Notes under the pieces: model-generated
What the model saw: the letters and a program-made list of their open reading frames with translations, nothing else
What the model was told of the DNA's origin: nothing
Databases searched by the model: none
Shown: positions 47,480 through 59,759 of the stretch, piece after piece
Layout: every line of letters begins with the position of its first letter
How positions within the stretch are numbered: the first letter of the stretch is position 1
Source of the DNA: Sphagnum compactum
Lineage: Eukaryota; Bryophyta; Sphagnopsida; Sphagnales
Direction: 5' to 3'
Assembly (NCBI GenBank): GCA_965153455.1
Contig: OZ234494.1
Span: forward strand, 17,732,001 to 17,796,000
DNA length: 64,000 nucleotides
Made by a program: the position numbers and the translations under genes

Positions 47480-50400
47480 ATGGCATTAAATCAGGGGCCA
47501 GTAAAAGGAGGCCCACCTCCAATGACATCTCAGTCGCCGTCGATTCTAGTCAGCGGCAACTCCAGCTCTTCAGTCTCTGTGGGGCTGATTGTAGGCATTA
47601 CAGCAGGTGTTGCAGTAGGGATATTGCTATCATTAGCTTTGGTTATATTACTTTGCTGCTTTTTTCGAAGAATTCAGTCGAAGAAAGGGGGTGAGCAGAA
47701 GGGACAGGTGATACCGATCCGTGTGAATGGGGTCAATTCAAGCAGCATTATGTCTGATTCCATCTCATCATCCCATTCGTCCTGTCCTAACAAACCACAC
47801 TGGTGGAGCCATGATCGGCAACTGATTCCATCCTCTTCTGGTGTGACCAAATTTTCTTACAAGTAAAAAGCCACAATCCTTCACATTTACACCTCATGAG
47901 TGGTGTGAATATGTCTCCTTTCAGAACATTTGGCAAAAGTCATTTGAATTTACACCACCTGTGGTAGTTAGCATTGCCCGTGTTCAAGGTTGACAAGGTT
48001 GATACTCATTTCTCATGGAGTGTTGAATAAAAAAAGAGGACATGTTTGAGGAAGTCTGTATTGCTTGTTTGCAGGGAGCTGCAGAAGGCAACACATAATT
48101 TTACAGCCTTATTAGGCCAAGGATCATTTGGCCCTGTATATAAAGCCACTATGAAGCCACTTGGTACTAATCTTGCTGTCAAAGTTTTGGCCAAACACTC
48201 GAAGCAAGGTGATGCTGAGTTCCAAACAGAGGTGCATGTCTTAACCTGTGTATTTCTGATCTCACTGTCCATTGCTGGATGGCCTGCACCCAATTGCAAG
48301 CAGATACTTAGGAAGCATCAGTTTACATTTTGGTTTTCATATTGCAGGTTATGCTTTTGGGGAGGTTGCACCATCGTAATCTGGTGAACTTAGTGGGCTA
48401 TTGTGAGGAACGTGGTCAGAGAATTCTTGTGTATGAGTTCATGACCAACGGGAGCCTTGAACAGCAATTGAATGGTATGTTCCTCTCGAAGGTACTCTCG
48501 CGTCTGAGCTGGAACAAAGCATGAAGTGTCTAGCCTCAGCTAACCATCAAATTTGCACCAACACTGGCACATTTTTCATGGTGGACCTAGAGTTTGTCCC
48601 GTCAGAATTGAGAGGGGTTGATAAGAGTGGGATTTTCTGAGAATTTTGTCCCTGCTGTAACTGTGAGGAGGGGGATGCCAAAGGTAGAGCCATAACTACC
48701 TTAATCTGTTTTTCCAGATAAGGAGCACAAGCCATTGAGCTGGGATCAAAGGGTGCGGATTGCCCAAGACATTTCACGAGGGATTGAATACCTTCATGAT
48801 GGAGTATGTATTATCCTTCTTGATGTGAGAATGTGGCATTATTACACTACTTGCATCTCACCTGTTATCCCAACCAGAATCTACAATGACCTTGTGACAT
48901 ATGAACATGTGCAAGCATAGTTTGACAGGACTCAATGCAAAAGTTGTTGTTTCTTTGACCAGGCAGTACCACCTGTTATACATCGGGACATCAAATCTGC
49001 AAACATTTTGCTGGACTCCACCATGGCAGCTCGGGTGGGTTCATTCACATCTCCTATAGCTGTATAAAGTCTACCTAGTTGATGATGTACACCAAGGAAC
49101 CTTGAAACCTGGAAACTTGGAACCTTAAGTCCTGTAACTGGATAGTTGACATGTATGCCTCAGAACTGCATGGTACACAAGCATCCATCGATCAACTTGA
49201 CCTGCCATTCTTTGTAATTCAAGGCCTGGATTTTGAACCCTGAAGTCCAGTACTTGCAATTGACTCTTATCTTTATGTTTTCTGTTTGCAAATTTTCTCT
49301 TCTCACATGAAATGTGATGATGGCAGGTGGCAGACTTTGGATTGTCAAAGGAGGCAGATATGGATGTCCCTCTGTCTGGGGTGAAGGGAACATTTGGGTA
49401 TGTTGACAACCAGGGCCAAGAGGTCCACTGCTCTCTTGACCCAACCCGAGCTCCTGTTCATTTTTGAATTTTATGGCACCGACAGATGCAAACATCTAAG
49501 GGCTACAATATTCACAAGGCCATGTGGTGATGTATGGTCAGATCTGTGGGTACGGGCCTTTTTGTGGCCAGACCAATGATATGATTCTTAGGGGTTAGAA
49601 CATAAGATAAAGAAGTTGAATGGCTGTTCACTCAGTAGGTATATCTTTCTCATAAACAGATATGATAGGTGGTCAATATCATACATGTTGCCATTGAAGG
49701 TCCCTGAACATGCATATGACTGTCACTGTTGTCCAAACTGCTCCCCAGTTTTTCGTTATGTTCTCTCTTTTTTTTTTGGGTTGGGTTTCCTCTTGTTCAT
49801 GCTTGCTGATTTGTTGCAGATCTGAGAAGAGTATATACTTATTATTGGGTCATTTCTCAATTCTATTCAGGTTGAATTAGATTGTAAGAGTGGAGAAAAT
49901 TTTCTGATGGTGGTATTCTCTCATGTAGGGGCAACTTGCCACTTTTTATTTTAGCAAGAACAAATTTTTGTCAAGCTCAAGTCATGTCATCAGGCTGACA
50001 GTTTGTTTTAATCCTGGGGCCAGGTATGTGGATCCAGATTATATTTCTACCAATCGCTTCACAGAAAAGAGTGATGTGTACAGTTTTGGCGTCCTACTCT
50101 TTGAGCTTATTACAGCTCGCCACCCACAGCAGGGACTTATGGAGTATGTCCATCTGGTACGTGTTGCATGAGCAAGGATCCTTATGATCAATATTCAAAT
50201 CCTTCCCAATTTAGCTCAATCAACACCTGCAAAGGACCATTAAATCTTAATTGCTCGCTAGACACGTAATTTTCTCAAGCTTGGATCATGTTTCACTTGT
50301 GGCAATTCTCCCTCTTGATCCAGAACTAGCCATATTATCAATCAGGTATTGATCAGGATTTTGTAATTGCTCATCTCATAAGAGGCCTTGTGCAGTAAGA

Positions 50401-50762
50401 ATCATGTGTGTATATCGGTGGAATTGCAGGCAGCTTTGGGTGTGGAAGGGAAAGAGGGATGGGCTGAGTTGTTGGACTCAAGACTTGATGGAAACTGTGA
50501 TCCGGAAGATTTGGGTGCCATGGCTGCAATTGCCTACCAATGTGTGAATGACCAACCGAGAAAGCGGCCTAAAATGCGCTCGGTAGCTCAGACATTGTTG
50601 ACACTTGGACGGCGTCAATACAGCCATCTCTCAACCATGCCCTCAATTGCGGAATCAGGTGTATCCGTTCGCAAAGAATTTCACCCAGGTGAGCGGAGTA
50701 AGAAGCAATCAAGCACAAGGGCAATCGGGAACATAAATGGGAGTGTTGTAGAGATGGTCTAA
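47480..50762 (+). CDS. CRLK1: CRLK1-like calcium/calmodulin-regulated receptor-like kinase
   Basis: Eight exons (47480-47862, 48075-48231, 48348-48474, 48718-48803, 48963-49034, 49327-49397, 50024-50156, 50430-50762) with GT-AG borders sum to 1362 nt, exactly in frame, giving 453 residues. There is no long ectodomain. One membrane segment (residues about 33-62) is followed by a basic stretch and [17 protein letters not shown], as in CRLK1. The kinase domain has the Gly loop GQGSFG (142-147), Lys164 in [13 protein letters not shown] (258-265, an RD kinase), DFG (278-280) and [20 protein letters not shown]. The late subdomain ends [14 protein letters not shown], and a Ser/Arg-rich tail follows. 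All catalytic residues are intact. Arabidopsis CRLK1 links Ca2+/calmodulin to MEKK1 signalling in cold; that role here, and calmodulin binding, are inferred. The 626-bp intron 6 is the longest. Confidence 0.93.
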
Positions 50763-51421
50763 CAACTTCATGAGATAATTGTAACCTATCCAGGTGCCTC
50801 TTCTATTCTCATAACACAATCTCACTTACATATGTACACAGTTAGAAGTTTTTTTTATTCTGGCATAAATCTGTGCACAGCTTGCCGGGTTGCAGAATCA
50901 ACAGTTGTGGCAGTAGCCATGGTACTCTAAAATCAATGCGGTTTTGGTGAATTTACTTTGACTAAATCAATTGTATTTCATACACATGAGAGTGAAACTC
51001 AACTGTGACCTTACTCTGATCTGCGGATTTATTTGGAAATTGCACAGTTTATGTTACGACATTTGGGATTTCAGAAAGATGCATTAATAATGGTTTGAGC
51101 ATTTTCTATCAAGCTAATATAGCCACCAATGGCTACTTGAGAGGTGGTTTGTGTTTTCATTCATATTGTCATCAATTAAAAGTGGGGTGAATTGGATTGA
51201 ATATTTGTGAAATTGGTAGTGGACTAACTGATAGAATGGATGAAAATCATTGAATGTGGTTACCATTTGGGATGTACATTCCCACATTTTTGTATTCAAG
51301 AAAATTTCATAGTTTCCATTGTCTTCAGTTGTCCCTTGCTGTTTTTCAATGTTTTCCAAACTATTCCACAACTTTCATGACATATCCTTCCATGTGTCAA
51401 CCAGTGTTTGTTTTAGAGAAC

Positions 51422-51545
51422 TTTGTGATGTAGCCAAAGTGGTGATCATGTGTATGGGAGGATTCGGCCTTAAGTGGTGAGATCATCCACAGGAAGATTT
51501 AGCCAAATCTGGCTATAAACCAGATATGAAGGTATGAAAGTTTAA
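51422..51545 (+). repeat. Dispersed GTGATGTAGCC...TTAGCCAAAT repeat, copy 3 (longest)
   Basis: TTTGTGATGTAGCCAAAGTG is followed by ATCATCCACAGGAAGATTT and TAGCCAAATCTGGCTATAAA. It then continues through AGATATGAAGGTATGAAAG, which is shared with copy 1. This copy has an extra inserted stretch near 51450-51485. Confidence 0.6.
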
Positions 51546-53250
51546 TCATCCTTTTATACTTTTGGTTACTTACTGGAAACAAATATGAAGATCTTGTGAT
51601 TTCGATGCAGGTTTGTTCCAGTCTTGTGAGGGTATCTGGTTTGCAGGGTCAAAACTCTGGGGGTTTATGAGGTCCAGGTTCTTGTGACATGGATCTGAGT
51701 TGACACCCTTTTGTTGGAATTGGCATAAGCATTGGACCATGGAACTAGTCTTTTGCTTAGGGTTGGATATTTAGGGTTGAATACACATCTTTGAATATTA
51801 GGGTTGGATATGTAGGTATGAAAGTTGATGTCTTTTGAAAACTTGAGATCTTTGGACTCCCTTCGTGCATCAAACCCAAGTTTTCAAATTTCACTTTCCC
51901 AAACTTAGCGATGCACATATTGTATACAAATGGATTCTTGTGACTTTGTTATCGAAATGATGTAATTAGTGATTCTTTTTTTATATGCTTATGCATAAAA
52001 AAAGGGGAATAGACATCAAACCCTAAAAAATCACTAATTACATTATTTATGCATAAAAATTTGTATAAATTCTAATAGTGATGGTGGTAACATTGGAGCT
52101 AATATATTGGGTAGACAATTATAGCATAATAAGTTTTGTTTTTTACCAAAATAAATTTGGGTTTGGAATTTTATTCTAAATGGAATGAAAAGATGTTTTT
52201 TGGGATTGTGTTTTTTGAGAGCTAATTCTTTTTCTCAACATCATAGTCAAGGATGATGGAAATCATGAGCATGTTTTCAACACCTTGTGCACCAATTTGT
52301 ATCATCTTTCTCTTCAATTGATTTCGAATTCAGCTCAATGTGTTGGAATTGAATTTAGTTGAGTTTTTTATTTCAATCAAATTTAAATTAAATATGTATT
52401 AAATTAAATTTATGAATTTAGAATTCCATTGAATCTGAACTCAATTGAATTTGAATTTGAATTTGAATTTGATTTTGATTCAATGTAAGTATTTGAATTC
52501 AATTGAAGTTGCATGTGATGTCATTCAATATTCCCATTTTGATTTTATTTTATTTGATTTTGGTTTTCCATAGCACGAAAATTCAACCCATTAAAAAAAA
52601 ACACTCCTTAATTTACACCCAATTAAACCAATTCCAAAAAACAAGAACCCCATCTAAACCAACCAAAAAAAAAAGTGACATCTACATTCAAGATTAATTT
52701 GTTTATATAATTGTGTGATTAGTACTTTTGATTTTTGATAAATAATTTGTCAAAGTATTGGTGTGTTGGCCATAGAATACTTCCATAGGGGTATTTGTAA
52801 GAAGAAATCAAGGATTTAATGTTGGTTTTTGGACACAACTATGGTAATAATAGCCTAGCAAGTTTGGCACTTTGATGTTGAATATTTAATATATTTTTTA
52901 TCCTAAGATTCTAGCAATTAAGGTGTACTTAATCATTTTTCAAAACACTTGAATTTTTTTTTCTCATAATTATTAATTGCCAAACCTCCTAGATTATTCC
53001 TAGGTATACAATTTTTTGGGGGTGAAATATCCAAAAGTCTTCAATTATTTCTTGTTGAACTCGATGGGTGACTTTGCTACTCTAAAATTGTTTTGTGTTG
53101 TGTGCAAAAACATTCACAATCCAAATAGCCACATAAATCCCAAGGCATGGTTATTGAGAAATCACACAACAACTTTTGTAGTATAGATGATGGTATAAGG
53201 TATCCCCGTGTTGACCAAGGTTTTATTTATTTCTAATTTTTTTTTTTCCA

Positions 53251-53308
53251 ATTTTGTGATGTAGCCACAATGGTGATTGTCCACAAGAGGAAATAGCCAA
53301 ATTTGGCT
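53251..53308 (+). repeat. Dispersed GTGATGTAGCC...AGCCAAATTTGGCT repeat, copy 4
   Basis: TTTTGTGATGTAGCCACAAT is followed by CCACAAGAGGAAAT and the perfect 14-bp palindrome AGCCAAATTTGGCT at 53295-53308. Confidence 0.65.
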
Positions 53309-53737
53309 AGAGGTGAGAGAGGGATTTAAAATCTTTTTAAAAGAATCTTGTTATATTTTGGCAACATTTTGGAACCTATTGTCCCAATATAGTGATTTGA
53401 GAAATATTTTCCTTGAAATTTGGCGATTTTGGCACATGTCATTCACAAAAACCCTTTCTATGACTAAATGCAATTTCCAAAGGAAAAAAACTTGTAATGG
53501 GGGGAAAATCATAACAAATTAGGTAAGTAGACAACATTCACACTTGTAACACACTTTGCACATACAGTTACAAAATAACCGATTTAGCAAGCACTACTAC
53601 TAGGCTTATTAGCCTAGTGAAGTAAAAAAAATACATAACTTGCATGAAAGTTGGGTGGTTGTTTGAGCCCAAACCCTAACTTCCAAAATTACAATAAAAA
53701 AACACCTTTGAATGTGATTCTCAACTCTTGTCATAAG

Positions 53738-54232
53738 AAAAAAGTCTTAGAAAGAAGTTCATATTGGAAATTTGTTAAATTGAGATATTCAAAAGCAAGA
53801 TTTATTAGAAAAAGATTGCACCCAACTTGATAATTAAGAAAAGTCTTAGAAAGAAGTTCATATTGGAATTTGTTAATTTGAGATATTCAAAAGCAAAGAT
53901 TTATTAGAAAAACATTGCACCCAACTTGATAATTAAGAAAAGTCTTAGAAAGAAGTTCATATTGGAATTTGTTAAGTTGAGATATTCAAAAGCAATATTT
54001 ATTAGAAAAAGATTGCACCCAACTTGATAATTGAGAAAAGTCTTAGAAAGAAGTTCATATTGGAATTTGTTAAGTTGAGATATTGAAAAACAAGATTTAT
54101 TAGAAAAAGATTGCACCCAACTTGATAATTAAGAAAAGTCTTAGGAAGAAGTTCATATTGGAAATTGGTAAATTTGAGATATTCAAAAGCAAGATTTATT
54201 AGAAAAAGCTTGCACCCAACTTGAGATAATCA
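53738..54232. repeat. Five tandem copies of a 98-99-bp unit directly upstream of the SPIRAL1-like start codon
   Basis: AAAGTCTTAG marks unit starts at 53741, 53840, 53939, 54037 and 54135 (spacings 99, 99, 98, 98). Units share AGAAGTTCATATTGGAA, GAGATATTCAAAAGCAA and TTGCACCCAACTTGATAATT and differ by few substitutions, so the expansion is young. The last unit ends about ten bases before the ATG at 54242. Because 99 is divisible by three, parts give a spurious repetitive minus-strand frame (53904-54116). Confidence 0.92.
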
Positions 54233-54241
54233 AATCCAACC

Positions 54242-54640
54242 ATGATGATGCACACTAGGAATGGGGCTAATAGTGGTGGAGGGCAAAGTTCTTTGGGATT
54301 CCTATTTGGAGTGGATCCACCACCACCACCCAAAAAACCCGATATGGGGTCCTCCTCACTTCCAATGCGAATCGATCATCACATACCACAACATATACAA
54401 CCAAGTTATGTTAGACTTGTGCCGGTGCCCGATAAGAAATTGTTGGTGAAGAAGAATGCCTTTGATTGTGGCATGTCTCAAAACCATCTCAATGGGCGAT
54501 CATCATCGGGAATCAAATGGACCCCGAAATATTGTCCCGATGAAAAAGCAAGTGATTTTATCCGACATCGTCCCGCAACAAAGGTGCATGAAGTTCCCGG
54601 TGGCCCTTCATCTCTAGGATACATTTTCGGTGGAAAATGA
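54242..54640 (+). CDS. SPIRAL1-like microtubule-associated protein, intronless
   Basis: A single open frame of 132 residues, from a run of three Met codons (54242, 54245, 54248; the true start is uncertain among them), with a stop at 54638-54640. The N-terminal block GGGQSSLGFLFG (12-23) and C-terminal block PATKVHEVPGGPSSLGYIFG (111-130) are the two paired motifs of the SPR1 family. The middle is variable and Pro/Lys-rich. SPR1 proteins bind cortical microtubule plus ends and control directional cell expansion. Seed-plant SPR1 genes normally have introns inside the coding region; this copy has none, which suggests a retrocopy or intron loss. Coding is intact and GC is above its flanks. The 5' flank is a tandem array, so its promoter is either inside the array or above 53.7 kb. 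Polyadenylation-like AATAAA words occur near 54905-54930. Confidence 0.85.
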   Translation: MMMHTRNGANSGGGQSSLGFLFGVDPPPPPKKPDMGSSSLPMRIDHHIPQHIQPSYVRLVPVPDKKLLVKKNAFDCGMSQNHLNGRSSSGIKWTPKYCPDEKASDFIRHRPATKVHEVPGGPSSLGYIFGGK

Positions 54641-55086
54641 AAATTTTCTCGAGTTCGTCGATCGGCCATAATGATGTAGGGTAAAACTTGGGGATATGAA
54701 ATCCTTAATTGAAACTAAATGAATGAAACAATCTCCACTTGTACAAGAATCCAATTCCAAGTAGGAATTTCTTTGCTATTCTAGAGATTGTAATAATGTA
54801 ATTTGTAACCAATTTAAAATGTTTGCAAGATTTTCAGCATATTGTAATAACTTGTGCTCTCCCTTGTTGGAAAAATGATCACTTGACTTTGTTAAAATGT
54901 AGACAATAAATTATAAACAACAATAAATAAGTTTTCATGTAAATTGTTGCCTACATGAATCAAGTATGCATGACATAATAGAGTTATCAGTAAAGTAAGA
55001 AAAACACAGCACCAGAACCCTGAGTTTGGTCATACACAGGGTGAGATTTTTAAAAAACCTGCTAAAAAGTACATTAGCATTCAAGA

Positions 55087-55100
55087 GGGGGGGGGGGGGG
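55087..55100 (+). repeat. Poly-G run (14 G)
   Basis: An uninterrupted G homopolymer on the plus strand. Confidence 0.95.
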
Positions 55101-57483
55101 TTGAAACTCAGAAAACCATCAATTTTAGTGGTAAACTGAGTTTCATCCTGTCTTTCCTTTTTCCTGAGCGCCTCCACTGCTGCTACATATATTTTCACTG
55201 CTCCTAGCTGTACAACAACTACTAGTCCCGAACCTTGTGCATTAAGTGCTGAGTATCAGCATTTCATACTGAGATTTATTAAAATGTCTTTACTTTGCGG
55301 ATACCACTGAAAGAGGGGATAGGGAGTGAAAGGAGGCCCAAAGAGAGGGTGAAGACTTCATGGATAACTCTAATGTGTCCAAGTGTTTTTAGATTTGTGG
55401 TTTTGAGATTTTTTGAGCTTGCCTAAAACAAAATCATACCAAACAAAAAAAGATGCCCCAAATTAAAAATTGAAGAAACCATGACAAGATGGAAAAACAC
55501 ATTTTGGTGCACTTGAACCAATAGATTTTAATTTTATAGCTTTTACTATCTATTGATTCAAGTACACAAAAATACTATAAAGCTTGATAAAAACAACTTG
55601 TTAGAAAAAATAAGTTGAATTTTAATTCGGGTGTGAAGTTGATCATTATATCTAGTGTCAATCTTTTTTTTTTGGGATAAGCAAAGAGGAGTATATTGTC
55701 TATCATTGGAATTTTAAGTTCAATACCTAATATGTGTGTTTAATTCATTATCAAATCTTATCATTCTAAATTTCTTGATCCCTAATGATTTAATATAACC
55801 TCGAGCACTTGGTTAACTTATGTACCCACTACACTCATGTGCACACACTTCCAAACCAAGTATAAGAAATTTTGGGCCTAGTGGGTCCAATGCATTTAAT
55901 AGTGAATGGACAAATTTTATCAATTCATCCCATTTCATCCATCCAACAAAGCATTGTTGTAGACATAATGCAAGCTATTATTTCACCTAAATAGCCGACC
56001 ATCCATCCATCCACACACACACACACATGGATGAAAATCACATCATATCTCTTAATGACATAACAGATATGGTTTAGTGTAAGTTTGGGAAAAAGGCATT
56101 GAGTTCTAGTTCCTGAGCTAACCAACCATGGTTAGCTCAATTATTGTTTTGGTTAAGGTAGATGTGCCAATTCCCATCTTTGTAAGGATGAATTCGATTG
56201 TTTTGAAAGCAAGCTTAAATAAATTTTTTTGAAAATTTATCTTGTGTAAATGTTTTGTAGTTTTTTTTCTAGTGGTTACTTCTTATTTAAAATTTGATAA
56301 ACTTGTAATTTAGTTATGAATTTTATATGTAACTAACACAAAAAGAGATCATGATCATAGACTCATTTGAAAGTTGAAAAATGACATATTATAATTTCTC
56401 GTCAATTATAATCTCAAAACTTAATGTCACGTGAACACCATTAATTCATTTTAATCTCATTTGTCACACTACTCGTTCTCAAAAAAAATTAGTATCATAA
56501 ACTTAAATTCTTTCACTCAACACCTAAATTTGACCTAATCACCTTAAAATGTAAAACTTTTAATCAAAATTTTTACAAGCTAATATCAACAACACTCTAA
56601 CTTTATTTTGGACTTTCATTGCACTTAATTATAATATGACATAAGTTTGATCTATTTATGGTGGTTAATAATCTTAAATTCATCAAGTCGTGTTCCCCAA
56701 AATCCATACTTATCAAAACAAATCCGCACAACTCTAAATTTATAATGTTTGTACAAAAATATTCAATTAATGACTAAATAAATCTATTTACCCATTGATT
56801 TATGAATCAATAACTAACTTCACATTATCCAATTACACATGAAAACCAAAATTTGTTAACCCTACTAGTTGGCTTTTGGCCCGTAGTTGGGTTTTTGTAT
56901 GTCTACCTTAGTTACCTTAGTTACCTACTAACAAGCCAATAGCCCTAATGCATCTACTTAATTAGTAGCCATATACTAATAACCATATACATGCATCTAC
57001 TTAATTAGTAGCCACCTACTCTCTTCTCCTATGTACATAATACATAGCTAACTAGAGGACCTAGTTTGCACAAGATAGGTAACCAAGGCCAAACCCGATG
57101 TCAATTTAGTTTGGGTCCATCCACAATTGAGTTATAACAAATGTTGGCCAATCTTGAGGAGACACCCGGATATCAACATGGGTATTGATAACCTACTAGT
57201 CCGTTATTGATTTCGTTTCGAAAACCCTAAATTACCTACCTACCTTGGTACATTTCATTCCAAGAAGTAGTTAGACGGTTATAGCTAGGTATCAAAATTT
57301 TCAAATTTTAATAACCTACCTGGATGAATGATTGGGATAATCATCCAAATAGGCTATCGATCTTAAAAATCCTAAACATCACGTATGTTATAGAAAACAA
57401 AAAAAGTTGATAAATGCCTGCCCTCCATTTTTTTTCCCCCTTTGGTTTCCTGTGATACCCGCCGGGCATCATTGGGAAAAAGA

Positions 57484-57504
57484 GGGGGGGGGGGGGGGGG
57501 GGGG
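57484..57504 (+). repeat. Poly-G run (21 G)
   Basis: The longest G homopolymer of the window, on the plus strand, shortly after a GCCGGGCAT word. Confidence 0.95.
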
Positions 57505-57868
57505 CACCCATTGGCTATCAGCTGACACTTTGTGGGTGGGTGGTGACTTTGGGAATGCCTTGCTCTTTGGGCGTTAGCCTACACATAATAACTCGGCGTT
57601 TAGTGACACGAGTGAGATAAACTTTGTGATTTTCATCCATTGCCTTGTATAATATGGTAATTGTTTTTGGCAAAATTTCGCCAAATGGTGATTTGTTTTT
57701 CAAATTGGTGAAAATATTGAGTTTTTTGTGAGTTTTTTAGTCATCAAATTTCATTAAAATTTTTATTAAAAAAGGAATTTGCTAGATTCTATCCTAAATT
57801 TGCAGCAGGTTGCCAAAAATATAGAAGGATGCTAGATTATTTTTTTTGTTACTTCTGTATTTTCTTAT

Positions 57869-57927
57869 GGCCAAATCTGGCTAAATAATCTTATGGATGG
57901 TCTTCACTTCAGCCACATCACAAAATT
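57869..57927 (-). repeat. Dispersed GTGATGTAGCC...AGCCAAAT repeat, copy 5 (inverted)
   Basis: The minus strand reads AATTTTGTGATGTGGCTGAA, then CCATCCATAAGATTATTTAG, then CCAGATTTGGCC, the same order as copies 3 and 4. Confidence 0.55.
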
Positions 57928-59759
57928 GAAAAAGAAAAAAACCCTGAAATGGTGTAGGTGTTGGTTAACCTTGGGTTGTCATTGGTCAATGGGTGGGTAA
58001 GTTTACATCCAAGTTGAAAAGGTTTTTTTGGATGATGGGTAGCCTTTTTTTTGGTGATTTTTTTTTTCAAATGAAAAAAAAAAAAACAAAATTTTAATCA
58101 TTTGCAGGGATTTTTTTGGCCACTTTTCAAATTTAAATAATTAAATTATCCACATCTACACCCAGGCTTTTCTTAGGTCGCTAGTCATAGCAACACTTTT
58201 ATAAAAATGCTACAACCCACCTAGGACAATCGCCATTTATTGCTAAGTAATGCTTGGGATTTTCACCAATGGACCTAGTTAAGAAATTTGGAAAAAAAAA
58301 AAAAAAAAAAAAACCTTGGTGACGGGCTTAATTGATTTTGACTCATCTCAAAAGAAAACAAGTTTTCAAACTTGAAACATTCCCAAGAGTATGAAACTTT
58401 GAACTCCATTTGCTTACTTGGGGACAAGGGAGAGATATGAAACTCTTAACCTAAGAAAAAAAAATCTTCTCCCCACCCTCCCCTTCATTAATGCCACTCT
58501 AAACATGCCTTGCCCAACATACAAAAGCTTGTTTTTCTAAAAATAAAAAATGTTTTAGGGTTTAGGGTTAAGGGTTTACACCTCAATCGAAGGTTAAAAT
58601 TGAAGCACCTTACAAACCATAAAGCCTCTTGAGATGTGGAACCTTTCATACGAGGTGTTATCGTAGTGACATTGGCCTTATTCCATCGCATAATGTGCCA
58701 TCTTTTGTAACTAAGACACATTGTAGACCAATCTTTACAATTGCACTAATGCATAGAGTCTAAGATAATTGACCACATCGTTTGCTTTAGATGGTGTATG
58801 CTTGTGTGCATGCTCTAGTTAGCTTGCAATCCATTTGTTGGATGGAGAAATTGTGATGATTTTTGACATATTTTCAATCAATTTTTTTTGGTCATATGCT
58901 TTCATAGGTGGTGTTATAATCCAAATTTCTTTTTTGTTTTATGGGTTTTTATGGGAAGTGTTTTGTTAACCACATCTTGAGTCTCAACTTGCAAAATCTT
59001 ATTTCATATCAAATAGAATTATTTTGTTTTTGTACAATTTTACAATTGAACTAGTAAATGGTTTTGATGACCTAGGCAAATCTAATTTTAGGATCTTCAT
59101 TATCAATCACCCCCTTTTAATAGCCCCCCATGATCAACTCCCACTAATTTCACCCTTCATCTTCCTCTAAAATCTTATTGACATAATGGGTAATAAGTAT
59201 CATAGATTAAGAAATGTAAGAGTTATTATAGATGTAGGTGAGTAAGTAAAAGACACTTGGTGGTTACTAGGTAGGTAGGTACTAGTGTTGGATGGTTATC
59301 GTAAATAAAAATTGATAACCATTGATTCTCAAAAATATACAACCATGGTTTTTTTTTTTAATAATTTTTTTGATATATAATCGCAATTCTTAAAAAGATC
59401 TAAGAATTTATTTTGGTATATAGAACTCTTTGAATAATTTTCAATAACAATATTGGTTATTTTGTGAAACATGTTAGTTTTTTGATGTTTTTGGAAGAAA
59501 TTAAAAACATGAAGTTTTTATATTTTGGAAATTTTCAGAAAGCTGGATTTGAAGGCTTTTTTATTATGAAATTTCCAAAAAATCAAAACCAAAGTTCATT
59601 TTAAAAAACCAAACAATCACTCAATGCTAGACATAACATTCACTAGTAGGTAACCCGTGGCTACGCCACTCCAGCCACCCCGAACGCTCTGTTAAGCTCT
59701 ACAGTCTGCACGATCATGTTACAACACCTCTGCGTAAACAACATTGCGAGTGTACACAC

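Larger units (their letters stand above)
50763..53737. other. 3' flank of the kinase gene, then AT-rich spacer
   Basis: Probable 3' UTR extends to about 51.0-51.4 kb. Beyond it are two dispersed-repeat copies (51422 and 53251) and a foldback at 51959-52045, with arms sharing TGTAATTAGTGATT and a central ATGCTTATGCAT. GAATTTGAATTTGAATTTG repeats lie near 52447-52470. No other gene is seen. Confidence 0.55.
54641..59640. other. AT-rich spacer, no genes recognised
   Basis: It holds G14 (55087-55100) and G21 (57484-57504) runs, a minus-strand dispersed-repeat copy (57869-57927) and two copies of CATCTACTTAATTAGTAGCC near 56950 and 56993. It also holds an A20-range homopolymer near 58291-58312 and a short TTTAGGGTTTAGGGTTAAGG word at 58555-58576. 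None of the short open frames has a recognisable motif. Confidence 0.6.

Noticed and set aside
53904-54116. 70-codon repetitive minus-strand frame
   Set aside because: It exists only because the tandem unit length is close to a multiple of three.
53738-54232. CRISPR-like array
   Set aside because: The units are contiguous whole-unit tandem repeats without variable spacers, in a plant nuclear context.
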